Shown: positions 8,299 to 18,013, counted from the stretch's first letter. The stretch: 64,000 bases of DNA from JBCBKU01 sp038521345 (GCA_038521345.1 JBCBKU010000009.1:1-64000); one strand, 5' to 3'. Numbers and translations are program-made. The notes: generated from the letters alone by a model not told the origin.

Positions 8299-8613
8299 TT
8301 ATGCCGAGCGCCGGCCGCGCCGCGCGCCTGGTACTTTAGAGACGAAACCCGGTGGGCGTTTAGCCACCCAAGTGGCGAAGCGGGCGATCCGCGGATGCGC
8401 CTGTAAGGCTTCGATTGTCGAGAACTCCCGGGCGAGTTCTGCTTCGGACAAACTGGCGTGAATTTCCCGGTGGCAGATATGGTGTAAGAGCACGGTGGGC
8501 CCGCCTTTCCCCCCTTTCAGTTTTGGGATCAGGTGATGGAGGCTTTGCGCTACATCCCTTGGAATAGGTCGGCCACAAATCGGGCAGATCGGATCCGCGT
8601 CGTCACTCGGCAC
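8299..8613 (-). CDS. Small HNH endonuclease-like protein
   Basis: About 104 residues from the GTG 8611-8613 (AAAGGCGAG upstream). A TTG start at 8676 would add 21 residues and overlap the mscS start. It has a zinc pair CPICGRPIP, the HNH-like core SLHHLIPKLKGGKGGPT, and a C-terminal HHICHREIHA. This is the compact McrA-like HNH fold. No phage or restriction genes surround it, so it is a solitary nuclease of unknown target, widely seen in roseobacter chromosomes as far as I recall. Confidence 0.75.
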   Translation of the reverse strand: MPSDDADPICPICGRPIPRDVAQSLHHLIPKLKGGKGGPTVLLHHICHREIHASLSEAELAREFSTIEALQAHPRIARFATWVAKRPPGFVSKVPGARRGRRSA

Positions 8614-8675
8614 TTGTCTCGCCTTTCGTCCTTGGTCAAACGTGACGCTGCACGATACAGGGGCCCGTCCGATCA

Positions 8676-9986
8676 ATGGAAAACCAGCCAGAAATCGTAA
8701 CTCGCATCATCGGTTTCGGTGAACAGGGAATTGCGATCCTTTCCGCCTGGATCCAAAGCCCGGCGGCCTGGTCGCAATTCGCACTTCTGGTTGCAGCCTT
8801 CGTTCTGGCGTGGATCGTGACGCGCTGGGCACGTCCCCGGCTTACGAAGCTGATCGAACCTGCGCCAGAAGCGCAGGGCGCCCTCGCCGCGGCGCGGCGC
8901 TTTGTGTTGATGTTCCTGCCGCTGATGCTGCCTTTGCTGGCCTTTGCCTTCACCGCAGCAGGCGAAGCGGCAGTCAGCGCCGTGTTCGGTTCGGGCGGGG
9001 TCATCGCCTTTGGCAAGCGCGTGTTTCTCTTCCTCGCGGCGCGCGCATTCGTGCGGGACATGGTCACAGATCCGTTTCTTAAGTTGCTTGGCCGGTACAT
9101 TCTGGTGCCCGCCGCCGCACTCTACGCCGTTGGGCTTCTCGACCCGCTGGCGCTCTGGCTGTCCGAGACTGTGGTCGGGGTCGGGAACATCCGCTTCTCG
9201 CTGTTGTCGGTGATCCGTGGGGTCATCGCCGGGTCCATTTTGTTCTGGTTGGGTCGGTGGTCAAACGATCAGTCAGCCCGCTACATTCAGGCCCAGCCGA
9301 TGCGCCCGGCCACACGGGAACTCGCGACAAAAGCGGCCGAGATCGCGATCTTTGGTGCCGCCTTCCTGATCCTAATGAACGTCATGGGGATCAACCTTGC
9401 TACGCTTGCGGTTCTTGGTGGCGCGATTGGCGTCGGCCTTGGTTTCGGTCTGCAGAAGATCGCTTCGAACTTCATCTCGGGCGTTATTCTGCTGCTCGAG
9501 GGACAGGCGACGGTGGGCGACTATGTTGAGCTTGACGGTGGTGAGGCCGGTACGATCGTAAAAATGACAATGCGCGCAACGATCCTTGAGACGTTCGATG
9601 GCCGTTGGATTGTCGTCCCCAATGAAGACTTTATCACGACACGGGTGGTAAATTACTCCGATGCCGGCTCGGCCAACCGGTTGGAAGTGCCGTTCTCGGT
9701 CTCCTATGACACAGATATCAATCTAGTTCCTGCCCTTGTCGAAGCGGCGGTCGCAAAGCATGAGGGCGTTCTCGACGCGCCCGAGCCGCCCGATTGCGAA
9801 TTGCGGGGTTTCGGGGACAGCGGGATCGACTTTGCGGTGGAGTTCTGGGTCAACGGGATCGACGACGGTAAGAACCGCTATTCCTCTGAGGTGCTTTTCC
9901 TTGTTTGGAACGCGCTCAAGGAGGCCAGTATCGAAATCCCGTATCCGCACAGGGTCATCGAGATCAAGGGCGGGCAGCCGTCCTAG
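8676..9986 (+). CDS. MscS-family mechanosensitive ion channel
   Basis: A 436-residue inner-membrane protein: several hydrophobic helices in the first ~240 residues, then the pore-lining TM3 with the alternating Gly/Ala pattern GGAIGVGLGFGLQKIASNF at about 248-266. The MscS beta domain (TVGDYVELDGGEAGTI, VVPNEDFITTRVVNYS) and alpha/beta C-terminal domain follow. It releases small solutes on hypo-osmotic shock. Length and extra N-terminal helices place it among the longer MscS relatives. Its stop codon shares the CTAG at 9983-9986 with the converging neighbour. Confidence 0.92.
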   Translation: MENQPEIVTRIIGFGEQGIAILSAWIQSPAAWSQFALLVAAFVLAWIVTRWARPRLTKLIEPAPEAQGALAAARRFVLMFLPLMLPLLAFAFTAAGEAAVSAVFGSGGVIAFGKRVFLFLAARAFVRDMVTDPFLKLLGRYILVPAAALYAVGLLDPLALWLSETVVGVGNIRFSLLSVIRGVIAGSILFWLGRWSNDQSARYIQAQPMRPATRELATKAAEIAIFGAAFLILMNVMGINLATLAVLGGAIGVGLGFGLQKIASNFISGVILLLEGQATVGDYVELDGGEAGTIVKMTMRATILETFDGRWIVVPNEDFITTRVVNYSDAGSANRLEVPFSVSYDTDINLVPALVEAAVAKHEGVLDAPEPPDCELRGFGDSGIDFAVEFWVNGIDDGKNRYSSEVLFLVWNALKEASIEIPYPHRVIEIKGGQPS

Positions 9987-10522
9987 TTCGGGTCGGGCGA
10001 CAGGGTTTCCTTGCGCGGAAACTGCCGCAGCCTCGTTTCGACACTCACAGCGGTGTCGTTTTCCTTAAGAAAACGCCCAGCCGCCGTGATCGCGGTCTCT
10101 GCTGACTGGGGGTCAAAAACGGTCAGGCTAAGCTGGATCGAGCCCGACGTCGTGTCGACGAACATAAGAGCCCCCGGCCGCCCGCCTTCGGGATCACTGG
10201 ATCTGACAAGATAGAGCGACCTAATCTCGGACCAGGGCGCACTCCAGGCCCGGTTCTTCCATCGCCTCCCACGGTCGACTGTCAGAAGGCGTGTTCTCGC
10301 GTCGAATGTCGCCTTCGCCTGTGACAGGATAAGGATGCCCCAAACCGCGAGGAGCCCGGCGCCAAGAAGCGATCCAAGAAACCCGATTAAGCCGCTTTGT
10401 GCGGTTGCGGCAGGCGTCAGAACAACCGCCACAACGGCGGCGAGGGCAAGAACAATCGCGCCGGCAACACCGCGGCGCGGATCCGATAGCGTCAGGGTCG
10501 TCTCGGTCTCCGCCACGTCCAT
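9983..10522 (-). CDS. Hypothetical two-helix membrane protein
   Basis: A 179-residue protein with two adjacent hydrophobic segments at about 20-40 and 44-66 and a soluble C-terminal part (~70-179). That part resembles a small membrane-anchored beta domain of PH-like type (APWSEIRSLYLVRS). I do not recognise a named family. It is the last gene of the minus-strand run behind the GST-like gene (5-base gap). Confidence 0.65.
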   Translation of the reverse strand: MDVAETETTLTLSDPRRGVAGAIVLALAAVVAVVLTPAATAQSGLIGFLGSLLGAGLLAVWGILILSQAKATFDARTRLLTVDRGRRWKNRAWSAPWSEIRSLYLVRSSDPEGGRPGALMFVDTTSGSIQLSLTVFDPQSAETAITAAGRFLKENDTAVSVETRLRQFPRKETLSPDPN

Positions 10523-10527
10523 TGTTT

Positions 10528-11127
10528 TCAGTCACTGCGGCGCGCGGACGTTGCGGCATAGGCCGGTCGGGCGCGGGCCCGGTCAAGATAGGCCGATACC
10601 GCACCTTCGGGCTTGGCCGCTTTAGCGACAATTCCCCAACCGAGACAATGGATCGCCACGATGTCCGCGATTGTGAATATCTCGCCCATGAGCCACGGTC
10701 CGTCCCCCAGATGTGTGGAAAGCCGTGCCAGGCTTCGCTGGTACTCCCAAATTGCGCCATCGATCGCTTCCGGAACCCGATGCTCTTTGGGAAGGACAAA
10801 CTTGTTTCGCGAAATCGTCCAGAGAACACCGTCAAGCTCTTCCACGGCAAACTGTGTCAGCGCGTCCTGGCGGGCGCGTTCAAGCGTGCCGGGCGGATAG
10901 GTTGCCACACCGTGCCGGTCGGCGAGGTAGGTCAGGATGGCGACGGAGTCGGTGATCATCGTTCCATCGACCAAGAACGCGGGGATCTTTCCTGAAGGGT
11001 TGACCGCCATAACCTCGTCAGAGCGGGGCCCGGCATTCACATGCTCGAACTCCAGACCCGCTTCTTCCAGCATCCAAGCGACGCGAAATGCGCGAGATTT
11101 CAGACTTCCGATCAGCGTGTAATTCAT
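10528..11127 (-). CDS. Glutathione S-transferase family protein
   Basis: A 199-residue cytoplasmic protein with an N-terminal thioredoxin-like GST domain. It carries the SLKSRAFRVAWMLEEAGL helix, the cis-Pro GKIPAFLVDG and the ITDSVAILTYLADRHG motif that holds glutathione's gamma-glutamyl group. An all-helical C-terminal domain follows (FTIADIVAIHCLGWG). The catalytic residue is probably the Ser near position 8. It lies 9 bases after holA, in the same run. The substrate is unknown. Confidence 0.88.
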   Translation of the reverse strand: MNYTLIGSLKSRAFRVAWMLEEAGLEFEHVNAGPRSDEVMAVNPSGKIPAFLVDGTMITDSVAILTYLADRHGVATYPPGTLERARQDALTQFAVEELDGVLWTISRNKFVLPKEHRVPEAIDGAIWEYQRSLARLSTHLGDGPWLMGEIFTIADIVAIHCLGWGIVAKAAKPEGAVSAYLDRARARPAYAATSARRSD

Positions 11128-11136
11128 GGTCTTGTC

Positions 11137-12162
11137 CTAGCGTGGCTGCGCCATCATCGCGAGCCGGACGAGTGTCCGTTCGATAACAGCATCCGAGGGG
11201 GCCCGGGCCGAGGACCGCAAGGCCAGATCAGTGTCGACCAGAAGCGCGAGGGCCCGCTCAAGTCGCGCACGCCCCCATGCACTTGCCTGCCGCGCCATTC
11301 GGTCGCGCCGCGCGCCAAAGACTGGCGGACGAAGCTTGCCGATACCCGCACCTGGTCCGCCCGGATCGGCGGCGGCCGCATGCAGGGCGCGGAAGTGGCG
11401 AGTCGCGCCAATTGACAGTGTAACGGCGCCGACCCCCTGTGCTGCCAGGCGCCGGAGGACCGGCTGAATCTCGCCCGTCCTGGCTTCGGCGACGATGTTC
11501 AGAAGATCGTCAAGGTCCGCCTCGGTCGAGATAGGCGCAACCGCGGCCACATCCGCCTCAGTCGCCGGAGCGGGGTCGTTGAGCTTCAAGAGCGCGAGTT
11601 TCTCGATGGTTTGGCGAAAATCCCCGGGGTCGAGGGACTGCGCCAACGCAAGGATCGCTCCCATCCCGTCACGTGTCGGATCGGACAAACCCGCGGATCG
11701 AAGTGTCGCCTCGATCTCCGCTCGTGTGGGCGGATCGTCGTAGATGGCCGTTGCAAAGGCGTTTGGATGGCCTTCAAATACCTTTCTGAGCGCTGATCTT
11801 GCGTTCAGGCTGCCTGCAGTGACAACAATCTGTGCATCTTCAGGCTCCCAAGCGGCAAGCGCCGCCTCGAGATTCTTGGCAACGCCGTCCCCCGCATCTT
11901 CTACGAATACAACGCGCCGTCCGGGAAAGAAGCCGTGGGACTTGATGCCGTCAAGCACCAGCGTCGGATCCTTACGCAAGTCACCCGCAGAAAGACGTGT
12001 CAGGCGCATCTCGTCCTCGGCATCTGGTCCGGCGAGGTTCACGATGACCTCTTGCCGGCGCAGCGCAACGCGCATGGCATCGCCCCCGTATATCAGAAGG
12101 CCAGCCCGCGAAGGATCGGGTTTGGCAAAATAGGCCGGTGCATCGCGTGTCGAGAGCTTCAT
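11137..12162 (-). CDS. holA: DNA polymerase III delta subunit
   Basis: A 341-residue clamp-loader subunit with the alphaproteobacterial layout: N-terminal LLIYGGDAMRVALRRQEV, the central VVFVEDAGDGVAKNLEAAL and the C-terminal helical collar domain. It opens the beta clamp within the gamma complex. Its start overlaps the lptE stop by four bases (ATGA), the standard lptE-holA pairing in this group. Confidence 0.93.
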   Translation of the reverse strand: MKLSTRDAPAYFAKPDPSRAGLLIYGGDAMRVALRRQEVIVNLAGPDAEDEMRLTRLSAGDLRKDPTLVLDGIKSHGFFPGRRVVFVEDAGDGVAKNLEAALAAWEPEDAQIVVTAGSLNARSALRKVFEGHPNAFATAIYDDPPTRAEIEATLRSAGLSDPTRDGMGAILALAQSLDPGDFRQTIEKLALLKLNDPAPATEADVAAVAPISTEADLDDLLNIVAEARTGEIQPVLRRLAAQGVGAVTLSIGATRHFRALHAAAADPGGPGAGIGKLRPPVFGARRDRMARQASAWGRARLERALALLVDTDLALRSSARAPSDAVIERTLVRLAMMAQPR

Positions 12163-12644
12163 GCGCGCCAGTCGGGAGACGTGGCCAGCAGTTCGGACAC
12201 GATCCGGTCTGCCAGAATGACCATCAGGCGTTCGCGCGCATCCCGACGGGCCGATCGGGTCGAAACAGGCGTGCCGGTGGCCGAATAGCTGGTGAAGCCT
12301 GTTGCGCGTCCGCCGGTCGCCTGCGTGCCCGTTGCCAACTCCACCAACCTGTAATTCACGGCGCCAAGTACATTCACGCGTGTGATCTGGTCGGCGGGTG
12401 TTATCCCAAGCTCGTCCTCATCGACGAAGATATCGGCGGACAATCCGTATATGGGCGCAGTCGGAAGCCCCAACCGGTCCTCGAGTGCACGCACAAGAGC
12501 AAAACCCGCTTCGTCCCTTGGATCGTCCACCGCGATTGTTCCGCGGAGATCGCGCGCGGGTCCGTCTGGCCCATACACTGGTGTAAAACCGCAAGCCGAC
12601 AGCGCGGGTACAGCGGCAAGGAAGGCGCGACGGGTCAGAACCAT
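12159..12644 (-). CDS. lptE: LPS-assembly lipoprotein LptE
   Basis: I start it at the ATG 12642-12644, giving 161 residues, because the lipoprotein signal begins there (MVLTRRAFLAAVPALSACGF, lipid Cys at 18). The frame continues upstream to 12695 but without a signal. The mature protein has the LptE features FTPVYGPDGPA and RLMVILADRIVSELL. LptE plugs the LptD barrel and helps insert LPS into the outer membrane. It is located between the quinone-reductase gene and holA; leuS normally stands directly in front in related genomes. Confidence 0.88.
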   Translation of the reverse strand: MVLTRRAFLAAVPALSACGFTPVYGPDGPARDLRGTIAVDDPRDEAGFALVRALEDRLGLPTAPIYGLSADIFVDEDELGITPADQITRVNVLGAVNYRLVELATGTQATGGRATGFTSYSATGTPVSTRSARRDARERLMVILADRIVSELLATSPDWRA

Positions 12645-12695
12645 ATGGACAGCATCCGCCCTCGGTCTCAGGGATTCAAGCGCGAACGCACGCAC

Positions 12696-13739
12696 TTACA
12701 AAGTCAGCACGATCTTTCCGACATGGGACTTTTCAATGAAGAATTCCTGCGCCGCATGAATGTCTTCAAGGCGGAAGGTCTCGGCAACCAACGGCCGAAC
12801 TTCGCCGGCTTCGATCCGCTGGACGAGCGCAGCAAAAACACCGTCGCCAAGGACCGTGCATCCGAAAAGGCTCAGATCCTTGAGGTATAGCGTCCGCACA
12901 TCAAGGGTGACCATTGGTCCCCCGATTGCGCCTGCGACCGCATATCGACCGCCGGGCCGGAGCACGTCGAGAAGACTTGGCCAGCTGGGACCCGCGACGA
13001 GGTCAACGACCACGTCCACATTGTTAGCCCCGAGCGCTGCGACGAGGTCTGCGTCGCGGCCAAGGGTTTCGTTGGCGCCAAGTTCCAAGAGTGCAGCGGA
13101 TTTGGACGGACTTGTCACCGCCACGACGTTGGCGCCACGCGCCCGTGCCAATTGGACCGTTGCCGATCCCACACCGCCCGAGGCGCCAGTCACAAGGACA
13201 CGGTCCGAGACCGTTACCCCGGCTCGGGTTAGCATGTTCTCTGCCGTAGAATACGAGCAGGGAAACGAGGCCAGTTCGACATCAGTCAGTGGGGATTCGA
13301 TCCGGTGCGCGTGACGCGTGTTGACCCTAAGGTAGTCGGCGAAGCCTCCGTCACATTCGGACCCAAGGTACCAGGGTGTCTTCAGCTTTACGCCGTTCGC
13401 ATGGGTCAAGCTGCCTTCGACGATCACCCGGTCGCCAATCCGATCCTTTGGCACATCCGGACCCACGGCGACGATTTTTCCCGCGACATCAGCGCCTTGA
13501 ATGCGTGGCAGACGAAGCGCTTCGCCTGTCCATCCCGCATCGGCAGAATCGTTGTCGCCCTTGGAATACCAGCCAATCCGTGTGTTGATGTCGGTGTTGT
13601 TGACCCCAGCGGCGGCTACCTTGATCAGCACGTCTCCGGGCCCTGGAACCGGAACCGGGGCAGCGTCGGTGACAACCAGGGTTTCTGGGCCACCATGGGC
13701 GGTCAGAAGCGCGGCCCGCATGTGTTCGGGAATGCTCAT
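12696..13739 (-). CDS. Zinc-independent alcohol dehydrogenase/quinone oxidoreductase-family protein (MDR)
   Basis: A 347-residue medium-chain reductase: N-terminal GroES-like domain (GPGDVLIKVAAAGVNNTDIN) and Rossmann domain with VTGASGGVGSATVQLARARG. The catalytic zinc ligands of alcohol dehydrogenases are not all present (GADVAGKIVAVG where a GHE motif would be), which suggests a QOR-like NADPH reductase. The start overlaps the leuS stop by one base (TGATG) and the stop lies at the lptE boundary, so it is embedded in the leuS-lptE-holA transcript. Confidence 0.88.
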   Translation of the reverse strand: MSIPEHMRAALLTAHGGPETLVVTDAAPVPVPGPGDVLIKVAAAGVNNTDINTRIGWYSKGDNDSADAGWTGEALRLPRIQGADVAGKIVAVGPDVPKDRIGDRVIVEGSLTHANGVKLKTPWYLGSECDGGFADYLRVNTRHAHRIESPLTDVELASFPCSYSTAENMLTRAGVTVSDRVLVTGASGGVGSATVQLARARGANVVAVTSPSKSAALLELGANETLGRDADLVAALGANNVDVVVDLVAGPSWPSLLDVLRPGGRYAVAGAIGGPMVTLDVRTLYLKDLSLFGCTVLGDGVFAALVQRIEAGEVRPLVAETFRLEDIHAAQEFFIEKSHVGKIVLTL

Positions 13740-16300
13740 CAGACCACCACGTTGACGATCCGGCCCGGCACCACGATCAGCTTTTTCGGCGCCCCGCCCT
13801 GAAGCGCGCGCTGGACCGCATCATCCTGAAGGACAAGGGCTTCGATGTCGGCATTGCTGGCCTCTTTCGAAACCGTCACCTCCGAGCGCCGCTTGCCGTT
13901 CACCTGGATGGGAAGCGTGACGTTGTCCGACTTCATCATGGTCTCGTCCGCGGTGGGCCACGGCGCATTGATGACAAGGCCCTTGCCGCCCTGATGGGCC
14001 CAGATATCCTCGGCCAGATGCGGGGTCATGGGCGCCATAAGCTGCGCCAATGTCATGATCGCCTCGCGTTGCGCTGCATGGCCGGCCTTGGACTTCGAAA
14101 TGTTTGCGGTGAATCCGTAGAGTTTCGCGATGGCCGCATTAAAGCCGAAGGATTCGATCCCCATCGTGACGTCGTGGATACAGGTATGCATCGCGCGCAG
14201 CAGTGCGGTGTCCTCTCCTGGGTGTTCTTCGCGGCCATCGGGGTCCATCGCCCCAATCCGGTCGCAAAGGTTCCAGACACGGCCAAGGTGCTTGAAGGCC
14301 GCCTCGGCCCCGGATGCTGTCCATTCGACGTCGCGATCCGGCGGGCTGTCCGACAGGACGAACCACCGCGCTGTGTCGGCCCCAAACTCGGCAATAATCC
14401 GGGCCGGATCCACGACGTTCTTTTTTGATTTCGACATCTTGGCCGACGGGATGATTTCAACCTCGGTGCCGTCCTCCAGCCGCCCGTCGGTCACCTCCTC
14501 AGGGAAGTGATAAACGGGCCGTCCCTCGGAATCGCGGGTCAGGTAGATTTCGTGTGTGACCATCCCCTGGGTGAATAGGGCACTGAACGGTTCGACCGAG
14601 TCGTTCGGCAGATGTCCGGTGAGGTACATGGCGCGGGCAAAGAACCGCGAATAGAGAAGGTGAAGGATCGCGTGCTCGATACCACCGATATACTGGTCGA
14701 CATTCATCCAGTATCCGACATCTGGAAGCGATGTCGGAGTTGTTGCCTTTGGCGCCGTGAACCGAGCGAAATACCACGAGGAATCCACGAAGGTATCCAT
14801 CGTGTCGGTTTCCCGAAGGGCTGGCTGACCGCATTTAGGGCAAGGGACATTCCGCCATGTCGGATGACGGTCGAGCGGGTTCCCCGGAACCGAGAAATCG
14901 ATCGGAGTTCCGCCCTCGTCGTAGGGCAGGCGCACCGGCAGGTTTTCTTTTTTCTCGGGCACTATTCCGCAAGTGCTGCAATGGACGACCGGGATTGGGC
15001 AACCCCAATAGCGCTGCCGCGAGAGACCCCAGTCCCGCAGGCGGTACCGGACCTGCCCGGCGCCAAGGTTCTTGGCCTCGATCCAATCGATCGTCGCGTC
15101 GATACCCGCTTGGCCGGTTGTCTCGGTCAGACCGGCAAAATGGTCGGTATAGACCACCGTCTCCGACTTGGCCGGGACAAGTGCGGTGTCTTGGATCTCG
15201 CTTTCGTCGCCGGGCATATGGAAGGCACTGACGATCGGCAAATCGTACTTGCGGGCGAAATCAAGGTCGCGCTGGTCGTGTGCCGGGCAACCGAAGACAG
15301 CCCCTGTTCCATAGTCCATCAGGACGAAGTTTCCGACCCAGACGGGCAATTCCTGCTCCGGCCAGACCGGATGGCGAACGCGAAGACCTGTGTCGATCCC
15401 TTTCTTTTCGGCCAATTCCATTGCCGCTTCCGTCGTGTCCATCTTGCGGGTTTCGGATATGAAATCAGCAAGTTCGGGGTTGTCTTTGGCAAGCTCGCGA
15501 CTGACCGGATGTTCCGGCGAAATGGCTAGGAAGCTTGCTCCGCGCAGTGTGTCGGGCCGGGTGGAATAGCAGGTGATTGGTTCCGCGCCGTCGGTCCGCT
15601 GAAACGGGATCTCGATACCGCGCGACCGACCGATCCAGTTTTCCTGCATCAGCCGGACTTTGGCGGGCCAGTCGTCCAGAGCGTCAAGCGATGTCAGCAG
15701 ATCCTCGGCGAAGTCCGAGATCTTGAAGAACCACTGGGTCAGCTCGCGTCGTTCCACCTCGGCTCCGGACCGCCATCCCTTGCCGTCGATGACCTGTTCG
15801 TTGGCTAGAACCGTCATGTCGACGGGGTCCCAATTCACGATCGCGGCTTTGCGATAAACCAGCCCCTTTTCGAGGAAGTCCAAGAACAGCGCCTGCTGCT
15901 GACCGTAGTATTCCGGGTCGCATGTGGCGAACTCACGGCTCCAATCGATCGACAGGCCGATTGGTTTCATCTGGGCGCGCATGTCGGCAATGTTGCCGTA
16001 GGTCCAGTCGCTCGGATGCCCGCCTCGCTCCATGGCCGCGTTCTCGGCCGGCATGCCGAACGCGTCCCACCCCATCGGATGCAACACGTTGTGACCGGTG
16101 GCCATTTTGTACCGGGCGATTACATCACCCATCGTGTAGTTTCGGATGTGGCCGATATGGATCCGCCCCGAGGGGTAGGGGAACATCTCGAGCACGTAGT
16201 ACTTCGGACGCGAGCTATCGCGTTCGACCGCGAAGGTGCCATCGGCGTCCCACGCAGCTTGCCATTTCGGTTCGATGACGGACGGATCGTAACGGGTCAT
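13739..16300 (-). CDS. leuS: Leucyl-tRNA synthetase
   Basis: An 853-residue class I synthetase charging tRNA-Leu. HIGH is at residues 48-51 within PYPSGRIHIGHIRNYTMG, and KMSKS at 621-625. The CP1 editing domain contains STRPDTLRGASFLAISPEHP. A zinc-type CPKCG segment lies in the zinc-knuckle region. Length and layout are normal for the bacterial enzyme. Upstream is the DUF3576 lipoprotein (90-base gap). Confidence 0.97.
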   Translation of the reverse strand: MTRYDPSVIEPKWQAAWDADGTFAVERDSSRPKYYVLEMFPYPSGRIHIGHIRNYTMGDVIARYKMATGHNVLHPMGWDAFGMPAENAAMERGGHPSDWTYGNIADMRAQMKPIGLSIDWSREFATCDPEYYGQQQALFLDFLEKGLVYRKAAIVNWDPVDMTVLANEQVIDGKGWRSGAEVERRELTQWFFKISDFAEDLLTSLDALDDWPAKVRLMQENWIGRSRGIEIPFQRTDGAEPITCYSTRPDTLRGASFLAISPEHPVSRELAKDNPELADFISETRKMDTTEAAMELAEKKGIDTGLRVRHPVWPEQELPVWVGNFVLMDYGTGAVFGCPAHDQRDLDFARKYDLPIVSAFHMPGDESEIQDTALVPAKSETVVYTDHFAGLTETTGQAGIDATIDWIEAKNLGAGQVRYRLRDWGLSRQRYWGCPIPVVHCSTCGIVPEKKENLPVRLPYDEGGTPIDFSVPGNPLDRHPTWRNVPCPKCGQPALRETDTMDTFVDSSWYFARFTAPKATTPTSLPDVGYWMNVDQYIGGIEHAILHLLYSRFFARAMYLTGHLPNDSVEPFSALFTQGMVTHEIYLTRDSEGRPVYHFPEEVTDGRLEDGTEVEIIPSAKMSKSKKNVVDPARIIAEFGADTARWFVLSDSPPDRDVEWTASGAEAAFKHLGRVWNLCDRIGAMDPDGREEHPGEDTALLRAMHTCIHDVTMGIESFGFNAAIAKLYGFTANISKSKAGHAAQREAIMTLAQLMAPMTPHLAEDIWAHQGGKGLVINAPWPTADETMMKSDNVTLPIQVNGKRRSEVTVSKEASNADIEALVLQDDAVQRALQGGAPKKLIVVPGRIVNVVV

Positions 16301-16391
16301 GGAGGCGGTTCCGAGAAGGGGTCGCTGGGGTTCCTAGCGGCGCGGAGGAAGAGGGTCCAGTGGTGCCGGCGGCCGGGGCCCGCTTGCGACG

Positions 16392-16901
16392 TCAGAGTTG
16401 GGTGTCGCGGATGCGGAGTTCACGTGCGCGGGTTAGGATGGCGTCTTCCACCGCACGGGTCGTTTCTAGGCTTACCGGGCCGGACGAGGTGCGCAGCGCC
16501 ACGCGAAGCGACCGAGCGTCAAGTGCCGGGTCCTGAACGTAGACCGTTCCGGAATAGGACCGGCCCGTCCCGGGCGGTGTACCCGGCCCGTATACGATGA
16601 CGCCGGTGAAGGGATCTGCCGTCCGGATCGGCATGAAATCGAGAATCTCCAGCGTGGCGTTCCAGATGTACTTGTTGACCTCGAGCGTGACATTCGGGTC
16701 GTCCTGATTCTGGAACAGCGAGAAGATCGTCGTGCGATTCTGCTGTTCGGCAATGGGTGTGTTCTGCCGCTGCTCCAGAGTCGCGGCTGAGACACCCGAA
16801 GTCTGCTGACGTTCGAACAAACCAGTGAATTGCCCGCACCCGGCAAGTGCCCCGAAGAGCGCCAAAACACCAAGTGTTTTGAAGGGATTACCAAGTTCCA
16901 T
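16392..16901 (-). CDS. DUF3576 lipoprotein
   Basis: 169 residues from the ATG at 16899-16901, chosen because it opens a lipoprotein signal (MELGNPFKTLGVLALFGALAGCG, lipid Cys ~22). A TTG six codons earlier is the alternative. The mature part is a small domain ending in RARELRIRDTQL. The family is usually found beside leuS in alphaproteobacteria; it has no established function, and an envelope location is inferred. It is likely the first gene of the leuS run. Confidence 0.85.
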   Translation of the reverse strand: MELGNPFKTLGVLALFGALAGCGQFTGLFERQQTSGVSAATLEQRQNTPIAEQQNRTTIFSLFQNQDDPNVTLEVNKYIWNATLEILDFMPIRTADPFTGVIVYGPGTPPGTGRSYSGTVYVQDPALDARSLRVALRTSSGPVSLETTRAVEDAILTRARELRIRDTQL

Positions 16902-17146
16902 TGCGCGCCCCGCCAACAAACATGGAGTGTTTCGTACTTTACCGGGCTGACAGCGACAAGATGAATCCCTTGGACGGGCGTTCAGAGGCGGTCCAAAGCA
17001 CTGTGTCTTCGGTGCACCAATAAGGATGGCAATTCTGAGGCGATATCCGGGTTTTCTTGCAAATGGGTGGGGCTACGGCGAGATAGGCCCATACCCAATC
17101 CGGTGAGTCTGAATTGGGGACAACCTTTGAACACGAGGGAAACGAA

Positions 17147-18013
17147 ATGAAAAAGGTTCTTCTTGCCTCGACCGCTCTGGTTCTTTCGGCTGGCGTTGCT
17201 GCCGCTGATCTGAGCCTCGGTGGTTCGGCTAACTTCGGTCTGGCTTACGACGACAGCCGCACCGACGACGAGCTCTTCCTGAAGTACGAGCTTGACTTCG
17301 GCATCTCGGGTGCGACCACGACCGACAGCGGCCTCGCCGTTGGTGCGTCGATCGACCTCGACCAGCAGATCGACTCGACGACTGGCAACCCGACCAACGA
17401 AGACGACGAAGGTCCGTCGGATCCGGAAGTCTTCATCTCGGGCTCGTTCGGTACTCTGACCGTTGGTGACGTTGACTTCGCAGTTGACGCACTCGGCATC
17501 TCGGACGCTGGCTTCGACGGCATCGGCCTTGACGATGACGCGGAAGCTCTCCGTGACGCTGGCGGCGCTGTCGCAAACGTGCAGTACGAATACGTCTTCG
17601 GCGATGTCAGCATCATCGTGACGTACCACACGATCGAAGAAGACTTCGGTCTTGTCGGTGAGTACGACGGCGGCACCTTCTCGGTCGGCCTTGGCTACCA
17701 GACGGACGAATCGACCGACGAAAACACCGTTACCCTCGTTGGTGACGTTTCGTTCGGCGATGTCACTGTTGGCGGTATCTACTCGGACTGGTCTGGTGAC
17801 GCGACTGCCTACGGTATCGACGTCAACTACTCGACTGGCCCGCTTACCGTGACTGCTGTCTACGGTGTTCTGGACATCGACGGCGTCGACAACGACGACG
17901 ATTTCGGTATCGGCATCGAATACGATCTCGGCGGCTCGGTTTCGCTGGGCGCCGGCCTTGGTTCGGTCAACGACGCGACTGTTGCCGACTTCGGCATCAA
18001 CATGTCGTTCTAA
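17147..18013 (+). CDS. Outer-membrane porin (Rhodobacter-type)
   Basis: 288 residues from ATG 17147, with GAGGG 8 bases ahead. The signal peptide is MKKVLLASTALVLSAGVAAA, followed by DLSLGGSANFGLAY. The mature protein is Gly/Asp-rich, poor in Lys, with alternating beta-strand pattern, and ends in Phe (DFGINMSF) as required for BamA-assisted assembly. This matches the 16-strand trimeric porins of Rhodobacter. Codon usage is strongly biased (many ggc, gac, tcg, gtt), as for a highly expressed gene. The 245-base upstream region must hold its promoter, but I see no convincing -35/-10 pair. Confidence 0.93.
   Translation: MKKVLLASTALVLSAGVAAADLSLGGSANFGLAYDDSRTDDELFLKYELDFGISGATTTDSGLAVGASIDLDQQIDSTTGNPTNEDDEGPSDPEVFISGSFGTLTVGDVDFAVDALGISDAGFDGIGLDDDAEALRDAGGAVANVQYEYVFGDVSIIVTYHTIEEDFGLVGEYDGGTFSVGLGYQTDESTDENTVTLVGDVSFGDVTVGGIYSDWSGDATAYGIDVNYSTGPLTVTAVYGVLDIDGVDNDDDFGIGIEYDLGGSVSLGAGLGSVNDATVADFGINMSF

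Noticed and set aside
16970..16996. TTGGAC-N15-GTCCAA inverted repeat in the porin upstream region
   Set aside because: A 6-bp stem with a 15-base loop is expected by chance at this GC content, and no promoter elements flank it convincingly.
17057..17087. TTGCAA with GAGATA/GATAGG as porin promoter
   Set aside because: The -10 matches only two or three of six consensus bases, so I could not support it.
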